Source: Nisaea sp.
GTDB taxonomy: Bacteria; Pseudomonadota; Alphaproteobacteria; Thalassobaculales; Thalassobaculaceae
Assembly (NCBI RefSeq): GCF_034670185.1
Contig: NZ_JAXMNY010000001.1
Location: forward strand, 1,922,001-1,986,000
Reading direction: 5' to 3'
Length of the DNA stretch: 64,000 nt
Shown one piece after another: positions 9,109 to 18,673 of this stretch. Position numbers and translations under genes: made by a program. The notes under the pieces are model-generated. The model worked only from the letters and a program-made list of their open reading frames with translations. It made no database searches and was not told where the DNA came from. Every line of letters begins with the position of its first letter. Positions within the stretch are counted from its first letter, which is position 1.

Positions 9109-11064
9109 CTAGGCCGGGCGCTCGACTGCATGCGCTTCCGCGGCATGTACTTCCGGCTCCCCCACAACCGCACCCGTTTGCCCGCTGAACTCGGGCACAA
9201 GCCGGGCCAACAAGCCAAGAACCTGCGCGCCATTGCGCTGCCGCCCACTCACCTCGATCTCATCGAGCACCCGGGACAACACCGCCAGGTCGGCGGTGCG
9301 CGGAGAAGCGCGATGAATGCCTTCTATCTCTGTTGCGATCAGGGCCTCGGCGTCGTGGAACAGCTCCTCAAAAAGCTTCTCGCCTGGACGCGGCCCCGTA
9401 TAGGTGATCTCGATATCGATACCGGGGGTAAGGCCGGACAAACGGATCATCTGTGCCGCCAGATCGGCGATCTTCACCGGCTCACCCATATCGAGGACGC
9501 AGATGGCGCCACTTTCCCGTGTCTCGGCGCTTGTCCCCGCATCCATGGCCGCGGCCTGCAGCACCAGCTCCACCGCCTCGCGCACTGTCATGAAATAACG
9601 GGTCATGTCCGGGTGGGTAACGGTCAGCGGGCCGCCCCTGGCCAGCTGGCGCTTGAACAGCGGAATGACCGAACCTGTCGAGCCCAGCACATTGCCGAAC
9701 CTGACAGTGACATAGCGCGGCCCGCCCCGAAGCGCTTCTTCACGATCCTTGGCCTGGCAGTAAGCCTCGGCTGTCCGCTTGGTAGCTCCCATGACATTGG
9801 TCGGGTTCACCGCCTTGTCCGTGGAAATCAGCACCATCTCGCCCACGCCGTGCCGCGCGACGGCATCCGCCACATTGCGCGTGCCGATGACATTGGTCAT
9901 CACCCCGTCGGTCGGGTTTGCCTCGACCAGCGGCACATGTTTCAGCGCCGCCGCATGAAAGACGATGTCAGGCGCGAAGGCAGAAATCCGTTCATCTACT
10001 GACTGGGCATCGCGGACATCGGCGAGCAATGCCTTGCGAGGCAGGTCAGGGAACTTTTCGGAGATTTCGAGGTCGATCTGGTAAAGCTGGAATTCACCGG
10101 CATCAAGCAAGGCGAGCTCCGATGGCCCGAGTGCAGCGATCTGGCGCGCAAGCTCTCCGCCAATGGTCCCGCCGGCGCCGGTGATCATCACTTTGCGGCT
10201 GCCGATCAGATCAGAAACCCCTTTGCGGTCCAGAACCTTCTGCGGCCGACCGAGCAGATCTTCCACACTGACGGAACGTACTGTGTCCACCGATCCGTCG
10301 GCGCCTTCCAGCGACGCCATCTTCGGCATCCGGCCAACGGCGAGGCCAAGATTGTTCGCTCGATCCAGCAGATCCCGGATCACTGCGCCCTCGATGGACT
10401 GCCGGGTGATGACGAGGCGCTGCGGCGCTGTATCCCGCTTGCGCAGGTCGGCTACGACCTTATCCAGCTCATCCAGAGTGCCCAGCACCGGTACACCGCG
10501 GATCATGCGGCCAACACGACCGCCAAGATCGTCAACAATCCCGACAACCCGGTACGGCGCATCCTTCTCGCGGCCCATTTCACGAATAAAGGCATCCGAG
10601 CCGTCCCCGGCCCCGATCAGCAACACCGGAACACGATCCGCAGCGTTTCGCTCGAACAGGCTGGAGAAAGCTCCGTCCTTGACCAGCCGGTAGGCGAAGC
10701 GCGGCCCAGCGAGCAGCAGCGTCAGGACGAAAAACTCGATGATCAGGAAAGAACGCGGGAAATCGTCCAGCCGCGTAGCGAGGAACTGCACGACAAGAAA
10801 CAGCGCGATGCAGACAACCACCGCCCGGACGATCCGGCTGAGGTCGCTCATCGAGGCGTAGCGCCAGACTGTCCGGTCGAGGCGCATGGAAAAGAACACA
10901 ACGGCCGCAACGCCGGTAAAGGCGACCAGCCCGAACCCGACCACCTCACGCGGCCAGACCAGAATGTCCTGGCCAAGCCGCAAGGTCAGCGAAATCAGAA
11001 AGGATAGAGCCGCCATTCCGACATCGTGCAGGAAGGTCAGGAAACTGCGCCTAGAGCCGAACAT
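9109..11064 (-). CDS. Membrane nucleoside-diphosphate-sugar epimerase/dehydratase (CapD/WbpM family)
   Basis: A 651-residue enzyme. Four to five N-terminal membrane helices (to about residue 120) are followed by a CoA-binding-like Rossmann domain (VPVLLIGAGDGSDAFIREMG) and a C-terminal SDR domain with MITGAGGTIGGELARQIAALG for NAD(P). WbpM/CapD proteins convert UDP-GlcNAc to 4-keto-6-deoxy sugars for O-antigen or capsule; in this subgroup the active site is SxxK-M-rather than YxxxK, and STDKAVNPTNVMGATKR is seen here. I use the ATG at 11064, which places a helix-forming N-terminus first; a GTG at 11157 would add 31 basic residues. It follows the GT4-type gene, probably co-transcribed. Confidence 0.88.
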   Translation of the reverse strand: MFGSRRSFLTFLHDVGMAALSFLISLTLRLGQDILVWPREVVGFGLVAFTGVAAVVFFSMRLDRTVWRYASMSDLSRIVRAVVVCIALFLVVQFLATRLDDFPRSFLIIEFFVLTLLLAGPRFAYRLVKDGAFSSLFERNAADRVPVLLIGAGDGSDAFIREMGREKDAPYRVVGIVDDLGGRVGRMIRGVPVLGTLDELDKVVADLRKRDTAPQRLVITRQSIEGAVIRDLLDRANNLGLAVGRMPKMASLEGADGSVDTVRSVSVEDLLGRPQKVLDRKGVSDLIGSRKVMITGAGGTIGGELARQIAALGPSELALLDAGEFQLYQIDLEISEKFPDLPRKALLADVRDAQSVDERISAFAPDIVFHAAALKHVPLVEANPTDGVMTNVIGTRNVADAVARHGVGEMVLISTDKAVNPTNVMGATKRTAEAYCQAKDREEALRGGPRYVTVRFGNVLGSTGSVIPLFKRQLARGGPLTVTHPDMTRYFMTVREAVELVLQAAAMDAGTSAETRESGAICVLDMGEPVKIADLAAQMIRLSGLTPGIDIEITYTGPRPGEKLFEELFHDAEALIATEIEGIHRASPRTADLAVLSRVLDEIEVSGRQRNGAQVLGLLARLVPEFSGQTGAVVGEPEVHAAEAHAVERPA

Positions 11065-11163
11065 TGTCACCGTTCTCAACTTCCCCGCCCAACGGGCCCG
11101 AAACGCCAATGACCATAAACCAGTTGTGCCGGGGCGTCTGCCCCTGCCGAGCCGCACACCGTT

Positions 11164-12189
11164 TCAGACCGCTTGCTCCACCTTCCGTCCGCCCCGGCGG
11201 AAGAGAAGGCAAAGCAAGATAACCGCGACCAGCCCTGCAAGCACGGAGAACACCGGATAGGCCGGTGCTACGAACAGGGCCAAGGTAATCAGGATGATAT
11301 TAAGCGCCAGAATGGCCAGACAGGCACCGGCATGACTGAAGCCTCGCTGCGTTGCCTGCTGATAAAAATGCTGACGATGCGCCTCGAAGATATTTTCCCG
11401 CCGGAGCCCGCGTTTGACCAGCGTGAAGGTCGCATCGAACAGATAATAGCCCGGCAGCAGCAACACCACTGCCCAGCCTGAAGACCCATCCGAAGCGGCG
11501 CCGGTCTCAAGCAGCATCCAACCGGCGAAGAAGCCGAGTGGGATGGAGGCGACATCGCCGATAAATATCTTCGAGGGTTGCCAGTTCCAGACCAGAAAAC
11601 CGGCAATCGCCGCAACCATTGCCAGCGCCGGAAGCTGAATAAAGGCGCCAATCCCGCCAAGCACGGACAATCCGAGCAGACCGCCACCAATGCTGATCGT
11701 CTCGATCCCGGTAATGCCGTCGATGCCGTCCATGAAGTTGAACAGATTGACGAACCAGAGCCAGGCGAAACCCGCGATCGGAAGCTCGACCCAGACCGGC
11801 ACCAGCCCGTCGGTGAACCCCGTGTCCGGGACCGTCACCAGCAACCCGGCAGCAACGGCCACCGCCTGCACCAGCAACCGGAGACGGGCCGGCAGGCTTT
11901 TCAGGTCGTCGATGAAGGACAGCACGGCGAGGCCGACTGTCAGTCCGGCAAGCAGCAGGGATTTACCATCGAGGCTTCCCTGCAGCGCCAAACAGCCGAT
12001 CCAGCCGACAAGCATCACCGTGACAACGGCAATCCCGCCACCACGCGGCTTCGGCACGACGTGGCTGCTGCGCTCGTTCGGAACATCGATCACGGCGCGG
12101 CGCGTCAACAAAGTGATCAGCGCGCGTGTTCCCAATAGCGAGGCAGTGAACAGGACGGCGAAAAGGATAAAGGCTGTAAGCAGTTGCAT
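11164..12189 (-). CDS. Polyprenyl-phosphate glycosyl-1-phosphate transferase (WbpL/WecA-like)
   Basis: A 341-residue membrane protein with about ten helices. Family signatures of the UDP-sugar:undecaprenyl-phosphate transferases (PF00953) are present: VPNERSSHVVPKPRGGG near residue 36-53, the acidic pair FIDDLKSLPARLRLL, NLFNFMDGIDGITG (the Asp-rich catalytic block) and KIFIGDVASIPLGFF. These enzymes start O-antigen or capsule repeat-unit synthesis on the inner membrane. It sits between the heparinase II/III gene and the CapD-like epimerase, a pairing also found in WbpL-WbpM loci. Confidence 0.9.
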   Translation of the reverse strand: MQLLTAFILFAVLFTASLLGTRALITLLTRRAVIDVPNERSSHVVPKPRGGGIAVVTVMLVGWIGCLALQGSLDGKSLLLAGLTVGLAVLSFIDDLKSLPARLRLLVQAVAVAAGLLVTVPDTGFTDGLVPVWVELPIAGFAWLWFVNLFNFMDGIDGITGIETISIGGGLLGLSVLGGIGAFIQLPALAMVAAIAGFLVWNWQPSKIFIGDVASIPLGFFAGWMLLETGAASDGSSGWAVVLLLPGYYLFDATFTLVKRGLRRENIFEAHRQHFYQQATQRGFSHAGACLAILALNIILITLALFVAPAYPVFSVLAGLVAVILLCLLFRRGGRKVEQAV

Positions 12190-12234
12190 GGGCGCTCTTA
12201 TAGCTTTCCGGCGGCCATAAGGGCCAGCCGATTG

Positions 12235-13857
12235 TCAGCCCGCCGTCTTGCTGTCTTCGCGCTGAAGGGCCCAACGGATAGCGACCTCCCCGGTCGCCCG
12301 GATATCATCCAGCGGCTCACGGATCACCAGTTGCTCGCAACGCTGGAACTGACCGCCCCGCCCAAAATAGACGCTCTCATTCAATGCCAGCCCCCGGTCG
12401 CAGCGCAAACGCCAACCAGAGCCGCTGCCGAGCCTGATCAATGCCGCAGATCCGCCCTGGATGATGGAGGCGCGGACTTTCGGATGCAGATGCAGCCGAA
12501 TGCAGGCTTCCTTCGGCAGATCACCGGGATCGCCGGTATAGACCAGCCGGTCCTCGACCCTGAGATCGTTCCCGGCATGGGACAGATAGACACGGCGGAA
12601 ATGTTTCAAGCCATGGGTCGGCAGATAGCCGTCATGCTCCGCCTCGATCAACAAGTCCCCGTCATTTTCCGAGCGTCCAGCCCGCACGTTCGCCGGTCGA
12701 GCGCCGGTAACGCCGTCCGACTCGATATCGGCTGCGTTGCGATCATCCACAACCAGTGTCGAATGCGCCGCCGTGGCACGGAGCGCACCGTCCCATTTCG
12801 GATCCATCGGGCTCGCGCCGCAATTCACGATCATCCGCTGCTTGCCAACACTGAGCTCGAAGGAGAGCATTCCCGCATGGGCGGTGTGATCGGCAGGCGA
12901 AGGCTTGCCCGTGTCCATGATCAGACAAGTACGCCCGGCAACAAGGCGTTCAAAACCGCTGTCCGGAGCGGAGGCCAGCGACTTCCGCTTGGTTTCGGCC
13001 TGCGCGATCAGACTGTCGATGAACCAGACATCTCCTTCGGTCGCATGATTGAAAAGGGCCAGCCCGCCATCGCCATGCCGCAGCAAGCGCAGCATCGCCG
13101 TCATCATGGAGATGCGCTCGTCCAATGCCTCGTCAGCATGTTCCGCCAAACGCAGCGCTTTCCTGATTTCGACCAGATCAGCGAGTACGGAAACCTGCAT
13201 GGCAGGTGAGCGGGAGACATGCCCGCCATCTGCTGCGACCTGCCGGTCGAGCTCGCGATGCAGCCATTGCAGGGCCTGGGATATCTTGCCCTGACCTTCA
13301 CCAATCACAGCCATCGCGGCGAACATGCCTTTCGCCGCAAGCAAACGCCGGGCACCCGATGCCGAGGCCTCGATATCGCCGACCAAATGCCTGTATTGGC
13401 GGCCGATGGACTGGAAGAAATCGGCGCGGAATTCATCATCGGCGGAGCCGCCGAAGAAGTCGTAATTGCCGATCCAGGAGGACAGGCGTGCGCCGAGAAT
13501 GTCAGGACGCCAGAGCAGAGCATCCCATTCGTCATACCGGGCGAGCCAGCCATCCACCAGATCGCGGGCCCGCAGCCGGGCAGCTTCACCGCCAAGTTCG
13601 CGAAGATCGCGCAGCCAGGAAAATCCGTGCAAATGCTCCAGCGCGCCGGGCTCTCCCGGCTCTGCGTTCCATGGATCTTTCTCAAGCTTGAAACTGCCGA
13701 ACGCATAGGGCATGCGCCCGTCGAGGATCGCACGCGCGATCGACGTATCGCCCGGCAAATCGTCCGAGAGCCGGTCCTTGAAGCCAAGCAACGGCTTCGC
13801 AGCAAGGCGCCAGCGATAAACCGGCGAGGCGAAATAGAGTTCCTTTAAAGTCCGCAT
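12235..13857 (-). CDS. Heparinase II/III family protein
   Basis: A 540-residue protein with an N-terminal alpha/alpha toroid and a C-terminal beta-rich heparinase II/III domain (VNCGASPMDPKWDGALRATA and AAHSTLVVDDRNAADI). In Alphaproteobacteria this member is cytoplasmic and usually lies beside rsmB and rpe, as here. Whether it is a polysaccharide lyase in vivo is not established. The start at 13857 is an ATG; a TTG four codons earlier is less likely. No signal peptide is evident. Confidence 0.85.
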   Translation of the reverse strand: MRTLKELYFASPVYRWRLAAKPLLGFKDRLSDDLPGDTSIARAILDGRMPYAFGSFKLEKDPWNAEPGEPGALEHLHGFSWLRDLRELGGEAARLRARDLVDGWLARYDEWDALLWRPDILGARLSSWIGNYDFFGGSADDEFRADFFQSIGRQYRHLVGDIEASASGARRLLAAKGMFAAMAVIGEGQGKISQALQWLHRELDRQVAADGGHVSRSPAMQVSVLADLVEIRKALRLAEHADEALDERISMMTAMLRLLRHGDGGLALFNHATEGDVWFIDSLIAQAETKRKSLASAPDSGFERLVAGRTCLIMDTGKPSPADHTAHAGMLSFELSVGKQRMIVNCGASPMDPKWDGALRATAAHSTLVVDDRNAADIESDGVTGARPANVRAGRSENDGDLLIEAEHDGYLPTHGLKHFRRVYLSHAGNDLRVEDRLVYTGDPGDLPKEACIRLHLHPKVRASIIQGGSAALIRLGSGSGWRLRCDRGLALNESVYFGRGGQFQRCEQLVIREPLDDIRATGEVAIRWALQREDSKTAG

Positions 13858-13884
13858 GCCCGCCCCCAAAGGCTCAGCAGAAAC

Positions 13885-14550
13885 TCAGCTGTCACCGCGA
13901 ATGGCCGCTATATTCGCGGCATAAGCATCCGGACCGCCCTTGAAGACTGCGGTCCCGGCAACCAGCACGTCGGCACCGGCGGCAATGCAGCCCGGTGCCG
14001 TCTCAATCGTCACCCCGCCATCGACCTCGAGATCGATGGTCCGGCCGGTGGCGTCGATTTTCTTCCGCACAGCCTCGATCTTGCGCAACTGGCTGTCGAT
14101 GAACTTCTGCCCGCCGAAACCTGGGTTCACCGACATGATCAGGATCAGGTCGCAAAGGTCGATCAGATTGTCCACCACCTCGACCGGCGTGCCGGGGTTG
14201 AGCGAGATCCCGGCCTTCTTGCCGAAGGATTTGATCAGCTGCAGCGTGCGGTGGGTATGCGCGCCCGCCTCCGGATGCACGGTAATAATATCCGCGCCGG
14301 CATCGACAAAGGCTTCGATAAAGGGATCGACAGGCGAAATCATCAGATGCACGTCAAACGTCTTCGCCGTGCGGCCGCGCACAGCCTTGGTCACAGCCGG
14401 GCCGAAAGAGATGTTCGGAACGAAATGGCCGTCCATGACGTCGACGTGAATATAGTCGGCGCCGGCCTTGTCGATGGCTTCGATTTCCGCTCCGAGCCGG
14501 GCGAAATCCGCCGCCAGGATGGAGGGTGCTATTCGTGTGTTCTGCTGCAT
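13885..14550 (-). CDS. rpe: Ribulose-phosphate 3-epimerase
   Basis: A 221-residue TIM-barrel enzyme that interconverts ribulose-5-phosphate and xylulose-5-phosphate in the pentose phosphate pathway and Calvin cycle. The catalytic and metal-binding blocks are visible: IAPSILAADFARLG, HVDVMDGHFVPN, FDVHLMIS, MSVNPGFGGQKF and DLEVDGGV. I start at the ATG at 14550, which is preceded by AGGTGA at proper spacing; a GTG three codons upstream lacks one. It lies 54 bases after rsmB and 27 before the heparinase gene. Confidence 0.96.
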   Translation of the reverse strand: MQQNTRIAPSILAADFARLGAEIEAIDKAGADYIHVDVMDGHFVPNISFGPAVTKAVRGRTAKTFDVHLMISPVDPFIEAFVDAGADIITVHPEAGAHTHRTLQLIKSFGKKAGISLNPGTPVEVVDNLIDLCDLILIMSVNPGFGGQKFIDSQLRKIEAVRKKIDATGRTIDLEVDGGVTIETAPGCIAAGADVLVAGTAVFKGGPDAYAANIAAIRGDS

Positions 14551-14604
14551 GGCTTTCACCTAACAGGTTGCCTGACGGGGGACAAGTATGGGCACTGAAA
14601 CAGC

Positions 14605-15903
14605 TTATACCCGCTTAAACCGTGCGATGAAAAATCCGTCGAAGCCACCCAACTCCGGATAAAGATGCGGGCCGGTACGGACGTCACCGTCCGGGGTCAG
14701 CAGCTTATCGAGCCCGCCCAGCTCTTCAGCCGTCACCGGATCGCGTTCCAGCGGCAACTCAGCCAGTGCGCGGGCGACCTGTGCCTCACCCTCTTCCGAT
14801 TGCTGGGAGCAGGTGCAGTAAACCAGGCGTCCGCCCGGGCGCAGCATTCCGGCGGCCTTGGCCAACAGCTTCGCCTGCAAGGTCGTCAGCTTGTTGAGGT
14901 CACCGATGCCCTTCGCATGCAGGATATCCGGGTGGCGGCGGATGGTCCCGGTGGCCGTGCAGGGCGGATCGAGCAGGATGGCGTCGGGCGTGTCCGGTGC
15001 TGTCCAGCCAGTGATATCGGCGACGGCGACGCCCGCGCGGAGCCCCATGCGCTCCAGGTTACGTTCCAGCCGCTTCAGCCGCTTCGATGAGCGATCAACC
15101 GCCAGCACATTCGCCCCCATAGACGCGAGCTGCAGCGTCTTGCCGCCCGGAGCGGCGCAGAGATCGAAAACCCGTTTGCCTTTGACATCACCAAGCAGCT
15201 TGGCCGGCAGCGCGGCGGCAGCGTCCTGCACCCACCAGCCCCCTGCGTCAAACCCCGGCAGGCCGGTGATCGCGCCGTCGAACTCTCGGCGGAGCGTGCC
15301 CGTAGGCAGCAATGTGGCTTCCAGCTTTTCCGCCCATCCTTCCGGATTACTTCTGACGGAAATATCGAGCGGCGGCTGGGTCAGGGAATATTCGGCAATC
15401 GCATGCGCGACCTCGACACCGAAGGAAGTCTGCCAGCTTTCGATCATCCAGGGCTGGTAGTTCATTTCGACCGGAAACTCTTTCAAGCGCTCCGCCCCCT
15501 CGCGGGAAACCCGGCGCAAAACGGCGTTGACGAGACCCTTGAATTTCGGGTGCCCCCGGCTTTCCACCATCGTCACCGCGCTGTCGACTGCCGCATGCGG
15601 CGCGACATCAAGGAATAACAGCTCGGCCACGGCAAGCCGGAGAACGTCATTCACAACCGTCGCCTGACGCGGCAGGGGTTTCTCTATCAGGGTTTCGATC
15701 AACGCATCGATCTGGCCGAGCCGGCGCAATGTCATACCGACGATGGTGCGGGTGAATCCCCGATCCCGGCGCGGCAGCAGGTTGAGGCCGTCATGTACGG
15801 CCAACGCATCGTCCAGCGGAGTGCCCTTGGTCAGCACCGCGCGGAGAATATCGAAGGCGACGCTCCGGGCTGCGGAGACGTCCTGTTTTCGCTCTTTTTC
15901 CAT
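14605..15903 (-). CDS. rsmB: 16S rRNA (cytosine-C5) methyltransferase RsmB-like
   Basis: A 432-residue protein. The N-terminal 140 residues form a NusB-like RNA-binding domain (AFDILRAVLTKGTPLDDAL) and the rest a NOL1/NOP2/Sun methyltransferase domain. The SAM site VFDLCAAPGGKTLQLA, the motif LLDPPCTATGTIRRHPD and the catalytic cysteine in VYCTCSQQSEEGE are all present. RsmB methylates C967 of 16S rRNA in E. coli. It heads a minus-strand run with rpe and the heparinase gene. Confidence 0.92.
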   Translation of the reverse strand: MEKERKQDVSAARSVAFDILRAVLTKGTPLDDALAVHDGLNLLPRRDRGFTRTIVGMTLRRLGQIDALIETLIEKPLPRQATVVNDVLRLAVAELLFLDVAPHAAVDSAVTMVESRGHPKFKGLVNAVLRRVSREGAERLKEFPVEMNYQPWMIESWQTSFGVEVAHAIAEYSLTQPPLDISVRSNPEGWAEKLEATLLPTGTLRREFDGAITGLPGFDAGGWWVQDAAAALPAKLLGDVKGKRVFDLCAAPGGKTLQLASMGANVLAVDRSSKRLKRLERNLERMGLRAGVAVADITGWTAPDTPDAILLDPPCTATGTIRRHPDILHAKGIGDLNKLTTLQAKLLAKAAGMLRPGGRLVYCTCSQQSEEGEAQVARALAELPLERDPVTAEELGGLDKLLTPDGDVRTGPHLYPELGGFDGFFIARFKRV

Positions 15904-16093
15904 GCCCGTCGCTTACCCCAGAGCCCGATTTCTGACCAGCATTTTCACCGCAGAGCCGCCATGCAGCCTCGAAGAGACCGCCTGCGCGTTCACCGAAGCA
16001 TCACTGCCAGATTAAGCGCGGATACGTTTGGTATTTCTTAACCAAGACTGGCGATGATGGGGGAAGGCTCCGAAATGCGGGAAGGAAAAGGCT

Positions 16094-17449
16094 TTGACCG
16101 AGACCATCGCACTGGACGACATCGTACTTTTGCCGGACTCCTTTATCGATGCGCTGCTGGCCCGTCGCGCGGATCTGCTTGAGCCCTATTTTGGCGATCG
16201 AACGGCTGAAGTCTTCGCCTCTTTCCAAAACCACTCGCAAGATGCTGAAGGCCAGCTCAAGCGGTGGGTGGAGATGTCGATGACCGCAAATGACAGCGTG
16301 CGTCAGGTTGCCGAGATGACCCGCTCCGTCAGGGAAGTCGACTCCCGCACCCAGTCCATCGCCTCCGCGGTCGAGGAGCTTTCGGCTACCGTGAGCAGTA
16401 TCACCGCGACCTCCGAATCCGCGGCAGCGGAAGCACAGGAAGCCGTTGCGGTCTCCGATACCGGTAAACAGGCCGCCGCCAGCGCGGTTTCCGCCATGGG
16501 TGCGGTCTTCGAGGTCGTGCATTCCGCCGTGGACAAGGTTGGAGCGCTGGCCGAAGCCTCGAACCGGATCGGAGAGATTGTCTCCACGATTGAGGCGATC
16601 GCCAAACAGACCAACCTGCTTGCCCTGAACGCCACGATCGAAGCCGCCCGGGCCGGAGAAGCCGGAAAGGGATTTGCTGTCGTCGCGGGCGAGGTCAAGA
16701 CCCTCGCCAACCAGACGGCCGAAGCCACGGACGATATCCGCTCACGTATCACAGAACTTCGGTCGGAGATGGACACGATTGTCACCGTCATGAAATCTGG
16801 CGCCGAAACGGTCGATACCGGTCGACAATCCATCGAAACAGCAGGCTCGGAAATGGATCGCCTCGCCGTCGGCATTACCTCCGTTACAGACCGCATGGAG
16901 GAGATTTCCGGGATTCTCATCGAACAACAATCCGCGACCGAGGAAATCGCAGGCGGTGTTGGCGTCATCGCCCGGATGAGTGCGGAAAACGTGTCGCTGA
17001 TCGACGGCGCTATCACGTCGCTCGAACAGACCGCGCCGATTATCTCGACCAGCATCGACGCATTCGTGCAGGACGGAGCCCCGAACGCGACGATCCATGC
17101 GGCGAAGTCGGACCATATGATCTGGATGCGCCGTCTCGCCCAGATGCTTGCCGGCAGGGCATTCCTCAAACCCGATGAACTGGCGGATCATCATAGTTGC
17201 CGGTTGGGGAAATGGTATGACGCGCAGACTGATCCGAAGCTCACTCGCCATCCAGCATGGGCGGCCCTTATCGAGCCACACAAGGAAGTCCATCGCGCGG
17301 GGATCGCCGCAGCCGAGACCTTCATGACGGGCGACATGGACGGCGCCATCAGACTGGTCTGGGATGCCGGTGAGGCGTCCAAAGACGTCATGCGTCTTCT
17401 GAACGAATTATCCGGTCACGTAACGGAAAGCGCTACCGAAACGGATTAA
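16094..17449 (+). CDS. Soluble methyl-accepting chemotaxis protein with zinc-binding CZB domain
   Basis: A 451-residue chemoreceptor with no membrane helix. A short N-terminal segment precedes a coiled-coil signalling domain whose hairpin tip reads AKQTNLLALNATIEAARAGE. The C-terminal 100 residues are a CZB domain: SDHMIW, HHSCRLGKWYD and HPAWAALIEPHKEVH supply the His/Cys zinc ligands. CZB receptors sense zinc or hypochlorite-like oxidants in the cytoplasm. The only plausible start is TTG at 16094, preceded by AAGGAAAAGG; an in-frame stop lies 13 codons upstream and no in-frame ATG occurs before about residue 60. Confidence 0.88.
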   Translation: MTETIALDDIVLLPDSFIDALLARRADLLEPYFGDRTAEVFASFQNHSQDAEGQLKRWVEMSMTANDSVRQVAEMTRSVREVDSRTQSIASAVEELSATVSSITATSESAAAEAQEAVAVSDTGKQAAASAVSAMGAVFEVVHSAVDKVGALAEASNRIGEIVSTIEAIAKQTNLLALNATIEAARAGEAGKGFAVVAGEVKTLANQTAEATDDIRSRITELRSEMDTIVTVMKSGAETVDTGRQSIETAGSEMDRLAVGITSVTDRMEEISGILIEQQSATEEIAGGVGVIARMSAENVSLIDGAITSLEQTAPIISTSIDAFVQDGAPNATIHAAKSDHMIWMRRLAQMLAGRAFLKPDELADHHSCRLGKWYDAQTDPKLTRHPAWAALIEPHKEVHRAGIAAAETFMTGDMDGAIRLVWDAGEASKDVMRLLNELSGHVTESATETD

Positions 17450-17462
17450 CCAGACCAGGCGG

Positions 17463-18317
17463 TCAGCCCCACGGCCCTCTTTCTGTATTCGCCATCCTCT
17501 GCAGGGCGGCGATCCGGTTCTGCGTGTTCGGATGGGTGGAGAACAGGCTGTCCACCGCGTGGGCATGCAATGGATTGATGATGAACATATGAGCGGTCGC
17601 CGGATTGCGCTCGGCGGCGTGATTGTCAATCGCGGCCGCGCCTTTCTCCAACTTGCCCAGAGCCGAGGCTAGCCAAAGCGGACGGCCACAGATTTCGGCA
17701 CCGAGCCGGTCAGCTTCGTATTCACGCGAACGGCTGATCGCCATCTGCACCAGCATGGCCGCCACCGGCGCCAGGAACATCATCGCCAGCGTGCCGATCA
17801 GCCCGAGCGGATTGTTCCGGTTACCGCCGAAGAACAGCGCGAAATTTGCCAGCATGGATATGGCACCGGCGATGGTCGCGGTGATGGTCATGATCAGTGT
17901 GTCATGGTTCTTCACATGGGCCAGTTCGTGCGCCATCACCCCGGCGACCTCTTCGCGGCTCATCCGCTCAAGCAGGCCGCGCGTCGCCGCAACCGCCGCA
18001 TTTTCAGGGTTCCGCCCGGTGGCGAAGGCGTTCGGCTGATCCTGTTCGATCAGATAGACCTTCGGCATCGGCAATTCCGCCCGGTGCGCCAGCTGCTGGA
18101 TCATGTCGTGGAACCATGGCAGGTCGGCGCGGCTGATCTCCCGCGCGCCATACATGCCGAGCACCATCTTGTCGGCGTTCCAGTAGGTGAAGAGATTCAT
18201 GCCGGCGGCAAAGACCAGCGCGATCATCATTCCCGCCTCGCCGCCAAGCATGTAGCCGACGCCGAGAAACAGCGCCGTCATTCCGGCCAGAAGCAAAGCA
18301 GTACGAGCGTAGCCCAT
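17463..18317 (-). CDS. htpX: M48 family zinc metalloprotease HtpX
   Basis: A 284-residue membrane protease for quality control of inner-membrane proteins. Two N-terminal helices (residues 5-45) precede the zinc site HELAH at residues 130-134; two further hydrophobic segments follow, then the third ligand region SREYEADRLGAE. I choose the ATG at 18317 (MGYART) because AGAGGG lies five bases before it and HtpX proteins start this way; two ATGs at 18350 and 18353 have no such site. It is divergent from the small DUF1674 gene. Confidence 0.93.
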   Translation of the reverse strand: MGYARTALLLAGMTALFLGVGYMLGGEAGMMIALVFAAGMNLFTYWNADKMVLGMYGAREISRADLPWFHDMIQQLAHRAELPMPKVYLIEQDQPNAFATGRNPENAAVAATRGLLERMSREEVAGVMAHELAHVKNHDTLIMTITATIAGAISMLANFALFFGGNRNNPLGLIGTLAMMFLAPVAAMLVQMAISRSREYEADRLGAEICGRPLWLASALGKLEKGAAAIDNHAAERNPATAHMFIINPLHAHAVDSLFSTHPNTQNRIAALQRMANTERGPWG

Positions 18318-18434
18318 CCAACCCTCTTGAAGGTTTCCATTATCCGGCATCATGGCCGGAACGATTATTAAGTGGGCATCTGGAAAATCGGATCAAGACT
18401 TGGCACAGCGCCAATCAAGGGCATATATGGTTTT

Positions 18435-18647
18435 ATGAGCGATACCAAACGCACCTTCACGCAAGTCACCGTCAGCGGTATGAAACCCGCGCCGAAACCG
18501 GTCGCTTCCGAAGCCTTCGTCACACCGCCGCAATTGAAGCCGGAGACGAAAGGCACACCCGATCAAGACGAGATCGGCGGCTATGACGGACCCGAGCCGA
18601 CCCGCTATGGCGATTGGGAACATAAAGGTCGCGTCACCGACTTCTGA
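18435..18647 (+). CDS. Succinate dehydrogenase assembly factor 4 family (DUF1674)
   Basis: A 70-residue protein ending in the diagnostic block EIGGYDGPEPTRYGDWEHKG-RVTDF, the conserved tail of SDHAF4/Sdh8. In eukaryotes it protects the flavinylated SDH subunit during complex II assembly; bacterial members are assumed to do the same. The N-terminal half is low-complexity and proline-rich. The ATG at 18435 is used; an upstream GTG at 18372 would run into the htpX promoter. Confidence 0.88.
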   Translation: MSDTKRTFTQVTVSGMKPAPKPVASEAFVTPPQLKPETKGTPDQDEIGGYDGPEPTRYGDWEHKGRVTDF

Positions 18648-18673
18648 GCAACCGACCATTGCTTAGCGGCTGA

